Shown here piece by piece: positions 29,744 to 38,924 of a stretch of DNA of 64,000 bases; positions within the stretch are counted from its first letter, which is position 1, and each line of letters begins with the position of its first letter. A program made the position numbers and the translations under genes. The stretch is from an uncultured Roseicyclus sp. (GTDB lineage Bacteria; Pseudomonadota; Alphaproteobacteria; Rhodobacterales; Rhodobacteraceae), in assembly GCA_947489665.1 (NCBI GenBank), contig CANLEH010000001.1:282501-346500 (forward strand). Direction: 5' to 3'. The notes below the pieces were generated by a model. The model searched no databases. It had not been told where the DNA came from and worked only from the letters and a program-made list of their open reading frames with translations.

Positions 29744-31176
29744 ACATCGCGGGCTGGCTTGCCCGAACCGCCGCCACACGCGGCGAAACCCCGGCGCTTC
29801 TGCTGGGCGCGGACCTTGTGGCCAGTTATGGGAAATTCGCCGAGCGCGCCGCCCGCATTGCAGGCGGCCTGCGCGTTCATGGCATTGCGCCGGGGGACCG
29901 GGTTGGCATCTATGCCAAGAACTGCCCGGACTATCTGATCGCTATGTTTGGCATCTGGTGGGCGGGGGCCGTTGCCGTTCCGGTGAATGCCAAGCTGCAT
30001 CCGAAAGAGGCGGCGTTCATCCTTGACGATGCGGGCGCGACGCTTTGCTTTGTGAGTGATGGCCTTGATGCGCCGAACGCGGTCCCCTTCGGCACCATCA
30101 CCGCCGATCCCATTCCCCTCGCCTCATGTGACGCATCGGACCTCGCCTGGCTGTTCTACACCTCTGGCACCACGGGCAAACCCAAGGGCGTTCAGATCAC
30201 CCATGGCATGATTGCCGCGACCTCAACCTGTTACCCTATCGACGTGGACCCGGTCAGCCCGGACGACGCGGCGCTTTATGCGGCCCCGATGAGCCATGGG
30301 GCAGGCATCTACGCGCCCATTCACGTTCGCATGGGCGCGCGCCATATTGCGCCTGCCTCGGGCGGCTTTGACCCAGCTGAAGTCTTGGCTTTGTCCAAAG
30401 CCCATGGCCCGACCTCCATGTTCATGGCGCCCACCATGGTCCGCCGTCTGCTGGATGAGGCCAAGGCGTGCGGCGAGGTGGGCCACGGGATCAAGACCAT
30501 CGTCTATGGTGGCGGTCCGATGTACCGCGCCGATATTGAGGATGCGGTCGCGTGGATGGGTCCGAAATTCGTGCAGATCTACGGGCAAGGTGAGTGTCCC
30601 ATGGCGATCACGGCGCTGTCTCGCGCTGATGTCGCGGACCGAACGCACCCGCGCTGGGGTGCACGCTTGCTTTCTGTTGGACGCGCGCAGTCCTTGGTGG
30701 AGGTCAAGGTGGATGCCGCGCCGGGTGAAATCGGCGAGATCATGGTGAAGGGTGCGCCTGTTATGCCGGGTTACTGGCAAAACTCAGATGCGACACAGAA
30801 GACGCTAAAGGAAGGTTGGCTGATGACCGGGGATGTCGGCATGCTGGACGAAGATGGCTATCTGACCCTGCAGGACCGCTCAAAGGATGTGATCATCTCG
30901 GGCGGGTCAAACATCTATCCACGTGAGGTGGAAGAGGCTCTGCTGACCCACCCGTCTGTCGTCGAGGTCTCGGTCGTTGGCCGCCCAAGCGCGGAGTGGG
31001 GCGAGGATGTTGTCGCCTTTGTAGTGGGGTCCGACCTGGATGAGGCGGCGCTCGATGCCCATTGCCTGTCTCAGATCGCACGCTTCAAACGGCCCAAGGC
31101 CTATATCGCCGTGGCGGAGCTTCCGAAGAACAATTACGGCAAGGTTTTGAAGACCGAGCTCCGCAAAAGGTTGTGA
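29740..31176 (+). CDS. AMP-dependent acyl-CoA synthetase/ligase
   Basis: A 478-residue ANL-superfamily ligase, somewhat shorter than typical (about 500-550) at the N-terminal lobe. The P-loop is YTSGTTGKPKG, the A5 motif is YGQGECPMAIT, A7 is GWLMTGDVG, A8 is RSKDVIISGGSNIYPREVEE, and the C-terminal catalytic Lys lies in PKNNYGKVLKTELR. It makes acyl-CoA from a carboxylate, ATP and CoA. The start codon is GTG at 29740, overlapping the FAH stop. Pairing with an FAH-family enzyme suggests that it activates an acid released by that enzyme; the acyl chain is unknown. Confidence 0.88.
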   Translation: MNIAGWLARTAATRGETPALLLGADLVASYGKFAERAARIAGGLRVHGIAPGDRVGIYAKNCPDYLIAMFGIWWAGAVAVPVNAKLHPKEAAFILDDAGATLCFVSDGLDAPNAVPFGTITADPIPLASCDASDLAWLFYTSGTTGKPKGVQITHGMIAATSTCYPIDVDPVSPDDAALYAAPMSHGAGIYAPIHVRMGARHIAPASGGFDPAEVLALSKAHGPTSMFMAPTMVRRLLDEAKACGEVGHGIKTIVYGGGPMYRADIEDAVAWMGPKFVQIYGQGECPMAITALSRADVADRTHPRWGARLLSVGRAQSLVEVKVDAAPGEIGEIMVKGAPVMPGYWQNSDATQKTLKEGWLMTGDVGMLDEDGYLTLQDRSKDVIISGGSNIYPREVEEALLTHPSVVEVSVVGRPSAEWGEDVVAFVVGSDLDEAALDAHCLSQIARFKRPKAYIAVAELPKNNYGKVLKTELRKRL

Positions 31177-31251
31177 GAACCGCAACAGGGGGGAGAAATC
31201 GCGCGCCCTCTCCTTGTTGCCAATGCTCGCGCGGCCTACATCGCCAAGGCA

Positions 31252-32049
31252 ATGAAACGTTTTATTCCGTTCCTGAAATCCGAGCCTCTGGTGTCGGTCA
31301 TCCGCCTGCAGGGCGCGATTGCGGCTGGCGCGCGGGGCGGGATCAGTGATGCGGGCTATGCCAGCGTGATCGAAAAGGCGTTTGCCAAGGGCAAGCCCGC
31401 GACGGTGGCGCTGTCGATCAATTCGCCCGGCGGCTCGCCTGTTCAATCGGCTCTGGTCGCGGCGCGCATCCGGCGGCTGGCCGAAGAGAAAGAGATCAAG
31501 GTCCATTCCTTTGTCGAGGATGTGGCGGCCTCGGGTGGTTACTGGCTGGCCTGTGCGGGCGATGAAATCTGGGTCGACCCGTCGTCCATCGTCGGCTCCA
31601 TCGGCGTGATTTCGGCGAGCTTCGGCTTTGTGGAGGCGATGCAGAAGATCGGTGTGGAACGGCGCGTGCATACGGCGGGCGAGGATAAATCCATCCTCGA
31701 TCCGTTCCGGCCCGAACGCGCAGAAGACATCGAACGCCTCAAGGACATACAGCGCGATATCCATGCCGCGTTCATCGACCATGTGAAAGCGCGGCGTGGC
31801 GACAAGCTGGCCGATCAGGACCTGTTCACAGGTGCGTTCTGGACCGGAGCGAAGGGCGTAGAGCTTGGGCTTGCCGATGGCATCGGGCACCTCGTGCCCA
31901 AGATGAAAGAGCTTTACGGCGACAAGGTGCGCTTTGCTGTGCACGGGCCGAAAAAAGGCCTGCTGTCGCGGTTTGGCGCGCAGATCATGGAAGATGTGGA
32001 CCTTGGCCTGCAGGAGCGTGCGCTTTACGCACGGTATGGCCTGTCGTGA
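31252..32049 (+). CDS. S49 family peptidase (SppA-like) without a signal anchor
   Basis: A 265-residue serine protease of the SppA/ClpP-like fold. Catalytic Ser94 is in VAASGGYW and the general-base Lys146 in AGEDKSILDPF. The 52-residue spacing equals that of Bacillus SppA (Ser147/Lys199). Residues 53-61 (LSINSPGGS) form the usual oxyanion strand. Unlike SppA the protein begins almost directly with the catalytic domain, without an evident transmembrane segment, so it may be cytoplasmic or peripheral. The next gene encodes a membrane-anchored zinc-ribbon protein and overlaps its stop. Confidence 0.9.
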   Translation: MKRFIPFLKSEPLVSVIRLQGAIAAGARGGISDAGYASVIEKAFAKGKPATVALSINSPGGSPVQSALVAARIRRLAEEKEIKVHSFVEDVAASGGYWLACAGDEIWVDPSSIVGSIGVISASFGFVEAMQKIGVERRVHTAGEDKSILDPFRPERAEDIERLKDIQRDIHAAFIDHVKARRGDKLADQDLFTGAFWTGAKGVELGLADGIGHLVPKMKELYGDKVRFAVHGPKKGLLSRFGAQIMEDVDLGLQERALYARYGLS

Positions 32050-32249
32050 TGATCAAGATCATTTCCCTTTTCCTCATTGGCATGGCGGTGCTGGCAATGT
32101 TTGGCCGGTTGCGATGGCCCGGCGGCGCCAAAGGCGTGGGCCGTGAAAAGCGGGGCGCGCTTCCCAAACCCAAGACCTGCCCGAAATGCGGTCGCATGAA
32201 CCTGCGTGGCGGTCCGTGCCGCGCCTGCCGCGAGGGCGGGAATGGCTGA
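32049..32249 (+). CDS. Small membrane protein with C-terminal zinc ribbon
   Basis: A 66-residue protein. Residues 2-20 form one transmembrane helix (IKIISLFLIGMAVLAMFG). The rest is basic and ends in a CPKCGR...CRAC-type zinc ribbon: two CxxC pairs separated by nine residues. ATG 32049 overlaps the peptidase stop (TGATG); a GTG three bases upstream is an alternative start. The 3' end overlaps the antiporter start by eight bases. Function unknown; coupling to an anchorless S49 peptidase suggests it could be an adaptor or membrane tether. Confidence 0.7.
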   Translation: MIKIISLFLIGMAVLAMFGRLRWPGGAKGVGREKRGALPKPKTCPKCGRMNLRGGPCRACREGGNG

Positions 32250-33186
32250 CGAGTTCGGTTTTGCGATCCTCGGACTGGTGATCCTGCTTCTGGCGGGCGA
32301 CGTGTTGGTCAAAGGGGCGGTCAACCTGGCCCTGCGTCTTGGCATTCCTGCGTTGATCGTATCTTTGACCATCGTGGCGTTTGGAACTTCGGCACCCGAA
32401 CTCCTGATTTCGATCCAGTCGATTCTGGAAGACGTGCCGGGCCTTGCGCTGGGCAATGTCGTAGGTTCCAACACCGCCAATGTCCTGCTTGTGCTGGGCG
32501 TGCCTGCCCTGTTGGCGGGCCTTGGCGCGACCTCGGACACGCGGCGTGAATTCGTGTTCATGCTGGGGGCCAGCGTCCTTTTCATTGCACTCTGTTTCCT
32601 GGGGCCGCTTACCTGGTGGCACGGTCTGATCCTGCTGGCGGGCCTTGCCATCATGCTCGGCGACGCCGTGCGGTCCGCCAAAGCCCACCGCGATGCCTGC
32701 GCCGATGACACCGATGACCTCGAAGAGGCCGATCCGAACATGGAGTGGTGGAAGATCGGGGCCTACCTTGTGCTGGGCCTGATCGGCCTGCCGCTGGGCG
32801 CGAACCTTTTGATCGACAGCGCCACGGAAATCGCCACGGCCTACGGAATCTCGGACACAGTCATCGGCCTGACCCTCGTGGCGGTGGGGACATCCCTGCC
32901 AGAGCTCGCAACCACCGTGATGGCCGCGTTCCGTAAGCAAGCCGACGTGGCCATCGGCAATGTCATCGGCTCCAACGTGTTCAACCTGCTCGCCATCATC
33001 GGCATTGCCACACTGGTTGGCCCGATCCCCGTGGATCCCGGTATCCTGCGCTTCGACCTTTGGGTCATGCTTGCCGCATCGCTGGTGCTGATCCCGTTTG
33101 TCTTCAAACAGCTTCCGATGGGGCGCGGCGTCGGTCTGGCCTTTTCTGCGCTTTATGCGGGCTATATCGTGATCCTCCTGATCTGA
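32242..33186 (+). CDS. Calcium/sodium antiporter (CaCA, YrbG-like)
   Basis: A 314-residue inner-membrane exchanger with about ten hydrophobic segments arranged as an inverted repeat. The two alpha repeats are FGTSAPELLISI (N-terminal half) and GTSLPELATTVMA (C-terminal half), each followed by GNVVGSN/GNVIGSN, the hallmarks of K+-independent Na+/Ca2+ exchangers. A central acidic loop (CADDTDDLEEADPN) is cytoplasmic. ATG 32242 is chosen because it starts just before the first helix and overlaps the zinc-ribbon gene by eight bases; an in-frame start 12 codons upstream is less likely. Confidence 0.92.
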   Translation: MADEFGFAILGLVILLLAGDVLVKGAVNLALRLGIPALIVSLTIVAFGTSAPELLISIQSILEDVPGLALGNVVGSNTANVLLVLGVPALLAGLGATSDTRREFVFMLGASVLFIALCFLGPLTWWHGLILLAGLAIMLGDAVRSAKAHRDACADDTDDLEEADPNMEWWKIGAYLVLGLIGLPLGANLLIDSATEIATAYGISDTVIGLTLVAVGTSLPELATTVMAAFRKQADVAIGNVIGSNVFNLLAIIGIATLVGPIPVDPGILRFDLWVMLAASLVLIPFVFKQLPMGRGVGLAFSALYAGYIVILLI

Positions 33187-33201
33187 GGGGAGCACCAAAG
33201 A

Positions 33202-33975
33202 ATGACAGCACTTGTAACAGGCGCCGCCAAACGGCTGGGCCGGGCAATGGCCCTGGAACTGGCCAGCCAAGGCCATGACATCGCCGTCCACTACAATGGC
33301 AGCGCCGAGGCGGCTGAAGAAACCTGCGAGGATATTCGCGCCCTTGGCGTGAAGGCCGTTGCCCTGCAGGCCGACCTGCTGGACGAGGACGCGGTCCAAA
33401 CACTGATGCCGCGCGTGGTCGAGGCGCTTGGGCCGGTTGAGGTCCTGATCAACAACGCGTCTGTTTTTGACTATGACAACATCGAAAGCGCCACCCGCGA
33501 AAACTGGGACCGCCATATGGAATCCAACCTGCGCGCGCCCTTTGTCCTGACGCAGGCGCTGGCCGCCGGGCTGCCCGACCCGGCCATCGATGCAAACAAC
33601 GAACCCGTTGCCCGCGGTCTTGTCATCAATATGTGCGACCAGCGTGTTCACAAGCTGACGCCTGAGTTCATGACCTATACCATTGCCAAGATGGGTCTTT
33701 GGGCGTTCACCCGCACCGCCGCCCAAGCGCTGGCCCCCAAATGCCGCGTCAACGCCATCGGCCCGGGCCCGACCATGCAAGGCGGGCGCCAGTCGGCGGA
33801 GCACTTCGCCAAGCAACGCGCGGCCACCATTTTGCAGCGAGGCGCAGACCCGCAAGCGATCTGCGAAGCGCTACGCTATTTCCTGGCTGCAAAATCAGTC
33901 ACTGGACAGTTGATTTGCGTGGATGGCGGCCAGCATCTGGGGTGGGAGACACCGGATGTCGTCGGTGTAGAGTGA
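33202..33975 (+). CDS. SDR family protein, pteridine-reductase (PTR1/FolM)-like
   Basis: A 257-residue SDR with two departures from the classical pattern that match pteridine reductases. The cofactor loop is TGAAKRLG (6-13), with Arg where classical SDRs have Gly. The Ser of the catalytic triad is replaced by Asp146 (NMCDQRVH), 13 residues before Tyr159, with Lys163 following. PTR1 has the same Asp-Tyr-Lys spacing. Such enzymes reduce dihydrobiopterin, dihydromonapterin or dihydrofolate with NADPH. The gene starts 15 bases after the antiporter stop. A role in pterin or molybdopterin-related metabolism is attractive because moaD/moaE lie downstream, but it is not shown. Confidence 0.8.
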   Translation: MTALVTGAAKRLGRAMALELASQGHDIAVHYNGSAEAAEETCEDIRALGVKAVALQADLLDEDAVQTLMPRVVEALGPVEVLINNASVFDYDNIESATRENWDRHMESNLRAPFVLTQALAAGLPDPAIDANNEPVARGLVINMCDQRVHKLTPEFMTYTIAKMGLWAFTRTAAQALAPKCRVNAIGPGPTMQGGRQSAEHFAKQRAATILQRGADPQAICEALRYFLAAKSVTGQLICVDGGQHLGWETPDVVGVE

Positions 33976-34177
33976 CGCTGCGGAACGCGATTCTCCACCG
34001 GGCGATGCGACGTAACGGTTTTGTAAAGGTTTCGTTAGGAATTTTTTGTAGCCGGTATACAGGTGGAAAATAATCAATGAAAACAACGCAGTATTTAATC
34101 GCCTAAAAATTGTGCAAAGCGTAGAAAGGTGCCAAAAACAAAGAAAAAATCCATGTGCCAAATAGTTTTCCGCAAGG

Positions 34178-34186
34178 TTATCCACA
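34178..34186 (+). promoter_or_regulatory. DnaA-box consensus in the uvrC upstream region
   Basis: TTATCCACA, a perfect DnaA box, lies 81 bases before the uvrC start. It sits in a 290-base intergenic stretch (33976-34266) that is markedly A/T-rich between about 34020 and 34190. Only one perfect box was seen, so this is not a convincing replication origin. It may serve as a DnaA-responsive regulatory site or be chance. Confidence 0.5.
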
Positions 34187-34266
34187 GAAACGGTGGAAAG
34201 CTTATGGGTTGATGGAGCCTCCGATCCGTTGCAGCGCAGCAAAGAATCACGAAGCCGTGAAATTCG

Positions 34267-36135
34267 ATGAAAAATGAGACCGAAAATCAGCCGAAAACCG
34301 GCCATGAGGTGATCCAGGGATACCTCAAGACGCTCGACAATTCGCCGGGCGTTTACCGGATGCTGGATGAGCAATCGCGTGTCCTCTACGTCGGTAAAGC
34401 CCGCGCGCTGAAGCGGCGCGTGTCGAATTATGCCAAACCGTCGGGGCACAGCCCCCGCATTGCGCGCATGATCCGCGAAACCGCGTCGATGATGTTCCTC
34501 ACGACCCGGACGGAGACCGAGGCGCTGCTGCTGGAACAGAACCTCATCAAGCAGCTCAAGCCGAAGTTCAACGTCCTGTTGCGCGACGACAAGAGCTTCC
34601 CGAATATCCTTGTCAGCCGCACCCATGCCTTTCCGCAGATCAAGAAGCATCGGGGCGCGAAGAAGGAGAAGGGCGAGTATTTCGGCCCCTTCGCGTCGGC
34701 CGGCGCGGTGAACCGCACGCTAAACCAGCTGCAAAAGGTTTTCCTTTTGCGCAACTGCACCGATGCCACGTTCGAGGCGCGCACGCGGCCTTGCCTGCTC
34801 TATCAGATCAAGCGCTGCTCGGGCCCTTGTGTCGGCTATATCAGTGAAAAGGAGTACGAGGCGTCGGTCGCCGATGCCATGCGGTTCCTGAAAGGCGACA
34901 GCACGGAGTTGCAGGCCAATCTGGCCGACCAGATGGCCGAGGCGAGCGCACAGATGGAGTTTGAACGCGCCGCAGCGCTGCGTGACCGCATCCGCGCGCT
35001 CACCAACGTGCAATCGGCGCAAGGCATCAACCCGCGCGGCGTGCGGGAGGCCGATGTGATCGCGCTCCATATGGAAGGGGGGCAGGCCTGCGTGCAGGTC
35101 TTCTTCATCCGCGCCAATCAGAATTGGGGCAACAAGGATTACTATCCGCGCATAGGTCCAGATATCGAAGAACCCGAGGTGTTGGAGGCCTTTGTTGGCC
35201 AATTCTACGACACCAAGGATGTGCCGCGTCAGGTGATCCTCTCCCACCCTGTCGAAAACATGGACCTGATGGCCGACGCGCTGTCCCAGAAGCGCGGCAC
35301 CAAGGTTGAGATCCTCGTCCCCCAACGTGGCGAGAAGCTGGAGCTTGTCGAAGGCGCGCGGCGCAATGCCCGTGAAAGCCTCGGCCGCTCGATGGCCGAA
35401 AGCCAGGCGCAAGGGAAGTTGCTGCGTGGCCTCGCCGAAGCCTTCGATCTCGACGGCCCGCCAAAGCGGATCGAGGTGTACGACAACTCCCATATTCAGG
35501 GCACGAATGCCGTCGGCGGCATGATCGTTGCGGGCCCGGACGGCTTCATGAAAAGCCAGTATCGCAAGTTCAACATCCGGGGCGAAGAGCTGACCCCGGG
35601 CGACGATTTCGGCATGATGAAAGAGGTCCTGAACCGCCGCTTCAAACGCCTTCTGAAAGAGGACCCGGATCGAGAGACCGAGGCCTGGCCCGATCTGCTG
35701 CTGATCGACGGCGGCGCGGGGCAGATCAGCGCCGTGAAGGAAATCATGGACGACCTCGGCGTCGAAGACGTGCCGTTCATCGGTGTCGCCAAAGGCATCG
35801 ACCGCGATCAGGGCAAGGAAGAATTCTACCGCCCGGGGCAGTCAGTGTTTGCACTGAAACGCAACGATCCGGTCCTCTATTTCGTGCAACGCCTCCGGGA
35901 CGAAGCCCACCGGTTTGCGATTGGCGCACACCGCTCGAGGCGGTCGAAGGCCGTGTCAGCGACCCCGTTGGACGATGTGCCGGGCGTGGGGGCGGCGCGC
36001 AAACGCGCGCTGCTGGCGCATTTCGGGTCGGCCAAGGCAGTGACGCGCGCGAATTTGGCGGACCTCAAGGCCGTCGACGGCGTGTCAGAGGGCTTGGCAC
36101 AAAAGATCTATGACCATTTCCACGAGGGTGGATAA
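34267..36135 (+). CDS. uvrC: UvrABC excinuclease subunit C
   Basis: A 622-residue protein of standard UvrC length. The N-terminal GIY-YIG nuclease domain is represented by PGVYRML (27-33) and [12 protein letters not shown] (40-51). A UVR domain for UvrB contact lies near 225-240 ([16 protein letters not shown]). The RNase-H-like C-terminal nuclease domain includes [12 protein letters not shown] and [10 protein letters not shown]. Two helix-hairpin-helix motifs close the protein ([14 protein letters not shown] and [15 protein letters not shown]). It cuts on both sides of DNA lesions. In many proteobacteria the next gene is pgsA; here a leftward B12-uptake operon intervenes. Confidence 0.98.
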   Translation: MKNETENQPKTGHEVIQGYLKTLDNSPGVYRMLDEQSRVLYVGKARALKRRVSNYAKPSGHSPRIARMIRETASMMFLTTRTETEALLLEQNLIKQLKPKFNVLLRDDKSFPNILVSRTHAFPQIKKHRGAKKEKGEYFGPFASAGAVNRTLNQLQKVFLLRNCTDATFEARTRPCLLYQIKRCSGPCVGYISEKEYEASVADAMRFLKGDSTELQANLADQMAEASAQMEFERAAALRDRIRALTNVQSAQGINPRGVREADVIALHMEGGQACVQVFFIRANQNWGNKDYYPRIGPDIEEPEVLEAFVGQFYDTKDVPRQVILSHPVENMDLMADALSQKRGTKVEILVPQRGEKLELVEGARRNARESLGRSMAESQAQGKLLRGLAEAFDLDGPPKRIEVYDNSHIQGTNAVGGMIVAGPDGFMKSQYRKFNIRGEELTPGDDFGMMKEVLNRRFKRLLKEDPDRETEAWPDLLLIDGGAGQISAVKEIMDDLGVEDVPFIGVAKGIDRDQGKEEFYRPGQSVFALKRNDPVLYFVQRLRDEAHRFAIGAHRSRRSKAVSATPLDDVPGVGAARKRALLAHFGSAKAVTRANLADLKAVDGVSEGLAQKIYDHFHEGG

Positions 36136-36148
36136 CGGCGGGCCGTCT

Positions 36149-37195
36149 TCACCTTTTCTGCCGCAGCAAGGCCACGAAGAACACACCACCGATGAGCCCG
36201 GTGACAATCCCGATCGGCATATCCTCAGGCGCCATGACGGTGCGGGCCACGATGTCGGCCCATAGAAGAAAGATTGCCCCCGCCAGGGCGGACCATGGCA
36301 ATACGCGCGTATAGTCGCCGCCAACCATGGCGCGGACAATGTGCGGGATCATCAACCCGACAAACCCGATCATGCCTGAGAAGGCCACCATGACGCCGGT
36401 GATCAGAGCGCATGCGATAAAGACCAGGCGGCGGAACCCGACCACAGAGATCCCCAGCGATGTGGCGGTCTCATCCCCAATGGTCATCGCGTTGAGGTCT
36501 GCCGCCCGGCGCCACAGCCAGATGACGCACGGCACCAGCACGACAAGCGGGTAGATCAGGTGGCTCCATTGCGCGAGGCCAAGCCCGCCCAACATCCAGA
36601 AGACAACCGTATGGGCGGCCCGGGGATCGCCCAAAAAAATCAGCAGATTGGCCAGCGCCATAATGACGAATGAGACGGCTACGCCTGTCAGAACCAAGCG
36701 ATCCGCGCTGCTGGCCCCGGTAAAGCGTGATACGGCCAGCACGGCCCCTGTCGCCGCCAAGGCCCCCAGGAATGCCAGAACCGGGACGGTCAGCAATCCA
36801 AGAAACAGGCCGGTATGGAGAAGCGCGAGGATCGCCCCAAAGGCCCCGCCCGATGAGATCCCTAGCAAATGCGGATCAGCCAATGGGTTGCGTGTGACGG
36901 CCTGAAGGCTTGCACCAACAACGGCGAGGCCCGCGCCCACAATCGCGGCCAGCAGGGCACGCGGGAAGCGGATTTCCCACACCACGGCTGCTTGGCCTTG
37001 GGTCCAATCCGGCGTGACCAGGCCAAGACCGATCTGTTCGGACATGACCCCCCAGACCGTGCGGAACGGAACTGAGACAGCCCCGACAGAGATCGCGGCG
37101 CTGATCGACAAGACCAGCGCCGTCAAACCCAAAAGGATCAGGAGGGGCAAATTGCCCCTCCGCCCAAGGGCACGATCTCTGGACGTCACACTCAT
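36149..37195 (-). CDS. btuC: FecCD-family permease of the cobalamin ABC transporter
   Basis: A 348-residue inner-membrane permease of the BtuC/FecCD family with about ten helices. Characteristic segments include FPRALLAAIVGAGLAVVGAS, HLLGISSGGAFGAIL and FVGLMIPHIVRAMVGGDYTR. Its start overlaps the binding-protein stop by ATGA (37192-37195). As the last gene of a cobalamin-riboswitch operon it most likely imports vitamin B12 or a corrinoid precursor; by sequence alone iron-siderophore uptake could not be excluded. Its stop is 13 bases from the uvrC stop. Confidence 0.92.
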   Translation of the reverse strand: MSVTSRDRALGRRGNLPLLILLGLTALVLSISAAISVGAVSVPFRTVWGVMSEQIGLGLVTPDWTQGQAAVVWEIRFPRALLAAIVGAGLAVVGASLQAVTRNPLADPHLLGISSGGAFGAILALLHTGLFLGLLTVPVLAFLGALAATGAVLAVSRFTGASSADRLVLTGVAVSFVIMALANLLIFLGDPRAAHTVVFWMLGGLGLAQWSHLIYPLVVLVPCVIWLWRRAADLNAMTIGDETATSLGISVVGFRRLVFIACALITGVMVAFSGMIGFVGLMIPHIVRAMVGGDYTRVLPWSALAGAIFLLWADIVARTVMAPEDMPIGIVTGLIGGVFFVALLRQKR

Positions 37196-38127
37196 TCCGG
37201 CCAGAGGGCCTCGGCCAGGCGGGCCACTGCGTCGATGTTGCGTGGGCCCGGCGTGGCCTCGACATATTCCAGAACGACGAAGCGGTTGTTCTGAACGGCG
37301 CTGATGCCTGACAGGGCCGGGTTGTTGCGCAGGAAGTCCATCTTCTGGTCTGCGGTCACTTCGCCATAGTTCACGATGATGATGACCTCCGGGTCCCGCT
37401 CTACCACGGCTTCCCAGCTGACCGTGCCCCAGCTTTCGCGGAAATCATCCATGATGTTCACGCCGCCAGCCGCTTCAATCATCGCGGTCGGGATAGCAAA
37501 ATGGCCCGCGGTGAAGGGCGCGTCTTCGCCACTGTCGTAGACAAACACCCGGGGTGCGTCGCCGTCGGTATCGAGGCCTGCGATGATCGCGGCCAGTTCC
37601 GCCTCATACCCCGCGATCAATTCCTCCGCACGGTCTTCGACGCCGAAGATGGCGCCCAGGTTGCGCAGATCGTTGTACATCAGATCGAGTGTGACCGCCT
37701 GCTCCACGCCGACATGAATGCAGCTTTCGCTGAGCTCGTAGACGTTGATGCCGAACCTTTCGAGTGTCTCGGGCGTCACTTCACCGCCAACCCGCATGCC
37801 GTAGTTCCAGCCGGCAAAAAAGAAATCCGCATCGGCCCCGGCCAGCACCTCAAGCGAGGGGTAACGCTCGGACAGTTCTGGCAGCTCTTCCACGCCTTCA
37901 CGGATTTCAGGCTCCAGCTTGTTCCAGCCGGAAACGCCGGTGTAGCCGATCATGTGGTCGGTCAGCCCCAGGACCAGCATCATCTCGGTCAGGTTCACAT
38001 CGTTGGAAATCGCGGCCTGAGGCACGCTGTCGAATGTGACCTCCCTTTCGCAGGATTGAACGGTTGTCTGCGCCAGGGCGACCGTCCCTATAAGGCTGAA
38101 GGCTGCCGATAGGGTGAGCGTTTTCAT
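37192..38127 (-). CDS. btuF: Periplasmic cobalamin-binding protein
   Basis: A 311-residue class III binding protein with a signal peptide at 1-19 (cleavage after VALA). The mature part has the two-lobe helical-backbone layout, with EMMLVLGLTDHMIGYTG near 50-66 and VVERDPEVIIIVNYGE near 241-256. The start at 38127 is chosen because it begins the signal peptide and overlaps the ATPase stop by ATGA; a longer in-frame extension has no such features. B12 specificity is inferred from the riboswitch at the head of the operon. Confidence 0.88.
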   Translation of the reverse strand: MKTLTLSAAFSLIGTVALAQTTVQSCEREVTFDSVPQAAISNDVNLTEMMLVLGLTDHMIGYTGVSGWNKLEPEIREGVEELPELSERYPSLEVLAGADADFFFAGWNYGMRVGGEVTPETLERFGINVYELSESCIHVGVEQAVTLDLMYNDLRNLGAIFGVEDRAEELIAGYEAELAAIIAGLDTDGDAPRVFVYDSGEDAPFTAGHFAIPTAMIEAAGGVNIMDDFRESWGTVSWEAVVERDPEVIIIVNYGEVTADQKMDFLRNNPALSGISAVQNNRFVVLEYVEATPGPRNIDAVARLAEALWPE

Positions 38128-38924
38128 TGCAGGGGGGTCCTTTCGTTTTGCAAATGGAAGGTGAAGTGCCGCGTGTCCGAACGGTTGAGCCAATCGGCCC
38201 GCGCGTCGACCCGGAACGCGTTCGTCACAAGGTCTTCGGTCAGCACCTCGGCCGGGGTGCCGCAGGCCAGTGTCTTGCCCTGTTTGAGGATCAGAAGATC
38301 GTCGCACAGGCCGGCGGCAAGGTTCAGATCGTGCAGGCTGGTCACGACCGTCAGGTCGAGGTTTCGGATCAGATCGAGCACTTCAAGCTGATGGCGGATG
38401 TCGAGGTGATTAGTCGGCTCATCCAGGATCAGCACCTGTGGTTCCTGTGCCAGCGCACGGGCAACCATGACCCGCTGCCGTTCACCCCCGGAAAGTGTCC
38501 CCATTTGGCGAAACGCCAAGTGCGCAAGATCGAGTTTCAGAAGCGCCGCTTCGACAATCTCGTTCTCTGCCGCACCGCCTGCACTGAAGCCAGCGCGATG
38601 GGGCACGCGCCCCAAGGCAACGATTTCGCCAACCGTCAGCGCAAAGTCGGTGGGGTGTTCCTGCAGAACGGCGGCAATCTTCTGTGCGGCTTTGCGAGGC
38701 GGCATCGCCCAGATGTCGTCGCCCCCAACCATGATCCGGCCCGTGGCGGGCATGTTGTAGCGATAAAGCAGCCGCAACAGGCTCGACTTACCTGCCCCGT
38801 TTGGCCCGACGATGCCCAACAGCCGACCGGCCGCAACGGTGAAGCTGGTGGCGTGCAGCGAAAATCCTTCCGTCCCGCGCGACGCCCATGAGGCGTTTTC
38901 GACAACCAGTTCCGCCGCGCTCAT
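38124..38924 (-). CDS. btuD: ATP-binding protein of the cobalamin ABC transporter
   Basis: A 266-residue ABC ATPase of the FecE/BtuD type. Walker A is GPNGAGKSS (40-48), the Q-loop is VLQEHPTDFALTV, the signature is LSGGERQRVMVARALAQ, and Walker B is VLILDEPTNHLDIRHQ with switch His in SLHDLNLA. It overlaps the DUF1636 gene upstream and the binding-protein gene downstream, each by ATGA, so the operon is tightly coupled. It energises the btuC-type permease. Confidence 0.93.
   Translation of the reverse strand: MSAAELVVENASWASRGTEGFSLHATSFTVAAGRLLGIVGPNGAGKSSLLRLLYRYNMPATGRIMVGGDDIWAMPPRKAAQKIAAVLQEHPTDFALTVGEIVALGRVPHRAGFSAGGAAENEIVEAALLKLDLAHLAFRQMGTLSGGERQRVMVARALAQEPQVLILDEPTNHLDIRHQLEVLDLIRNLDLTVVTSLHDLNLAAGLCDDLLILKQGKTLACGTPAEVLTEDLVTNAFRVDARADWLNRSDTRHFTFHLQNERTPLQ

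Noticed and set aside
33976-34266. Possible replication origin (A/T-rich gap with a DnaA box)
   Set aside because: Only one perfect DnaA box and no origin-associated genes (dnaA, hemE, parAB, gidA) nearby.
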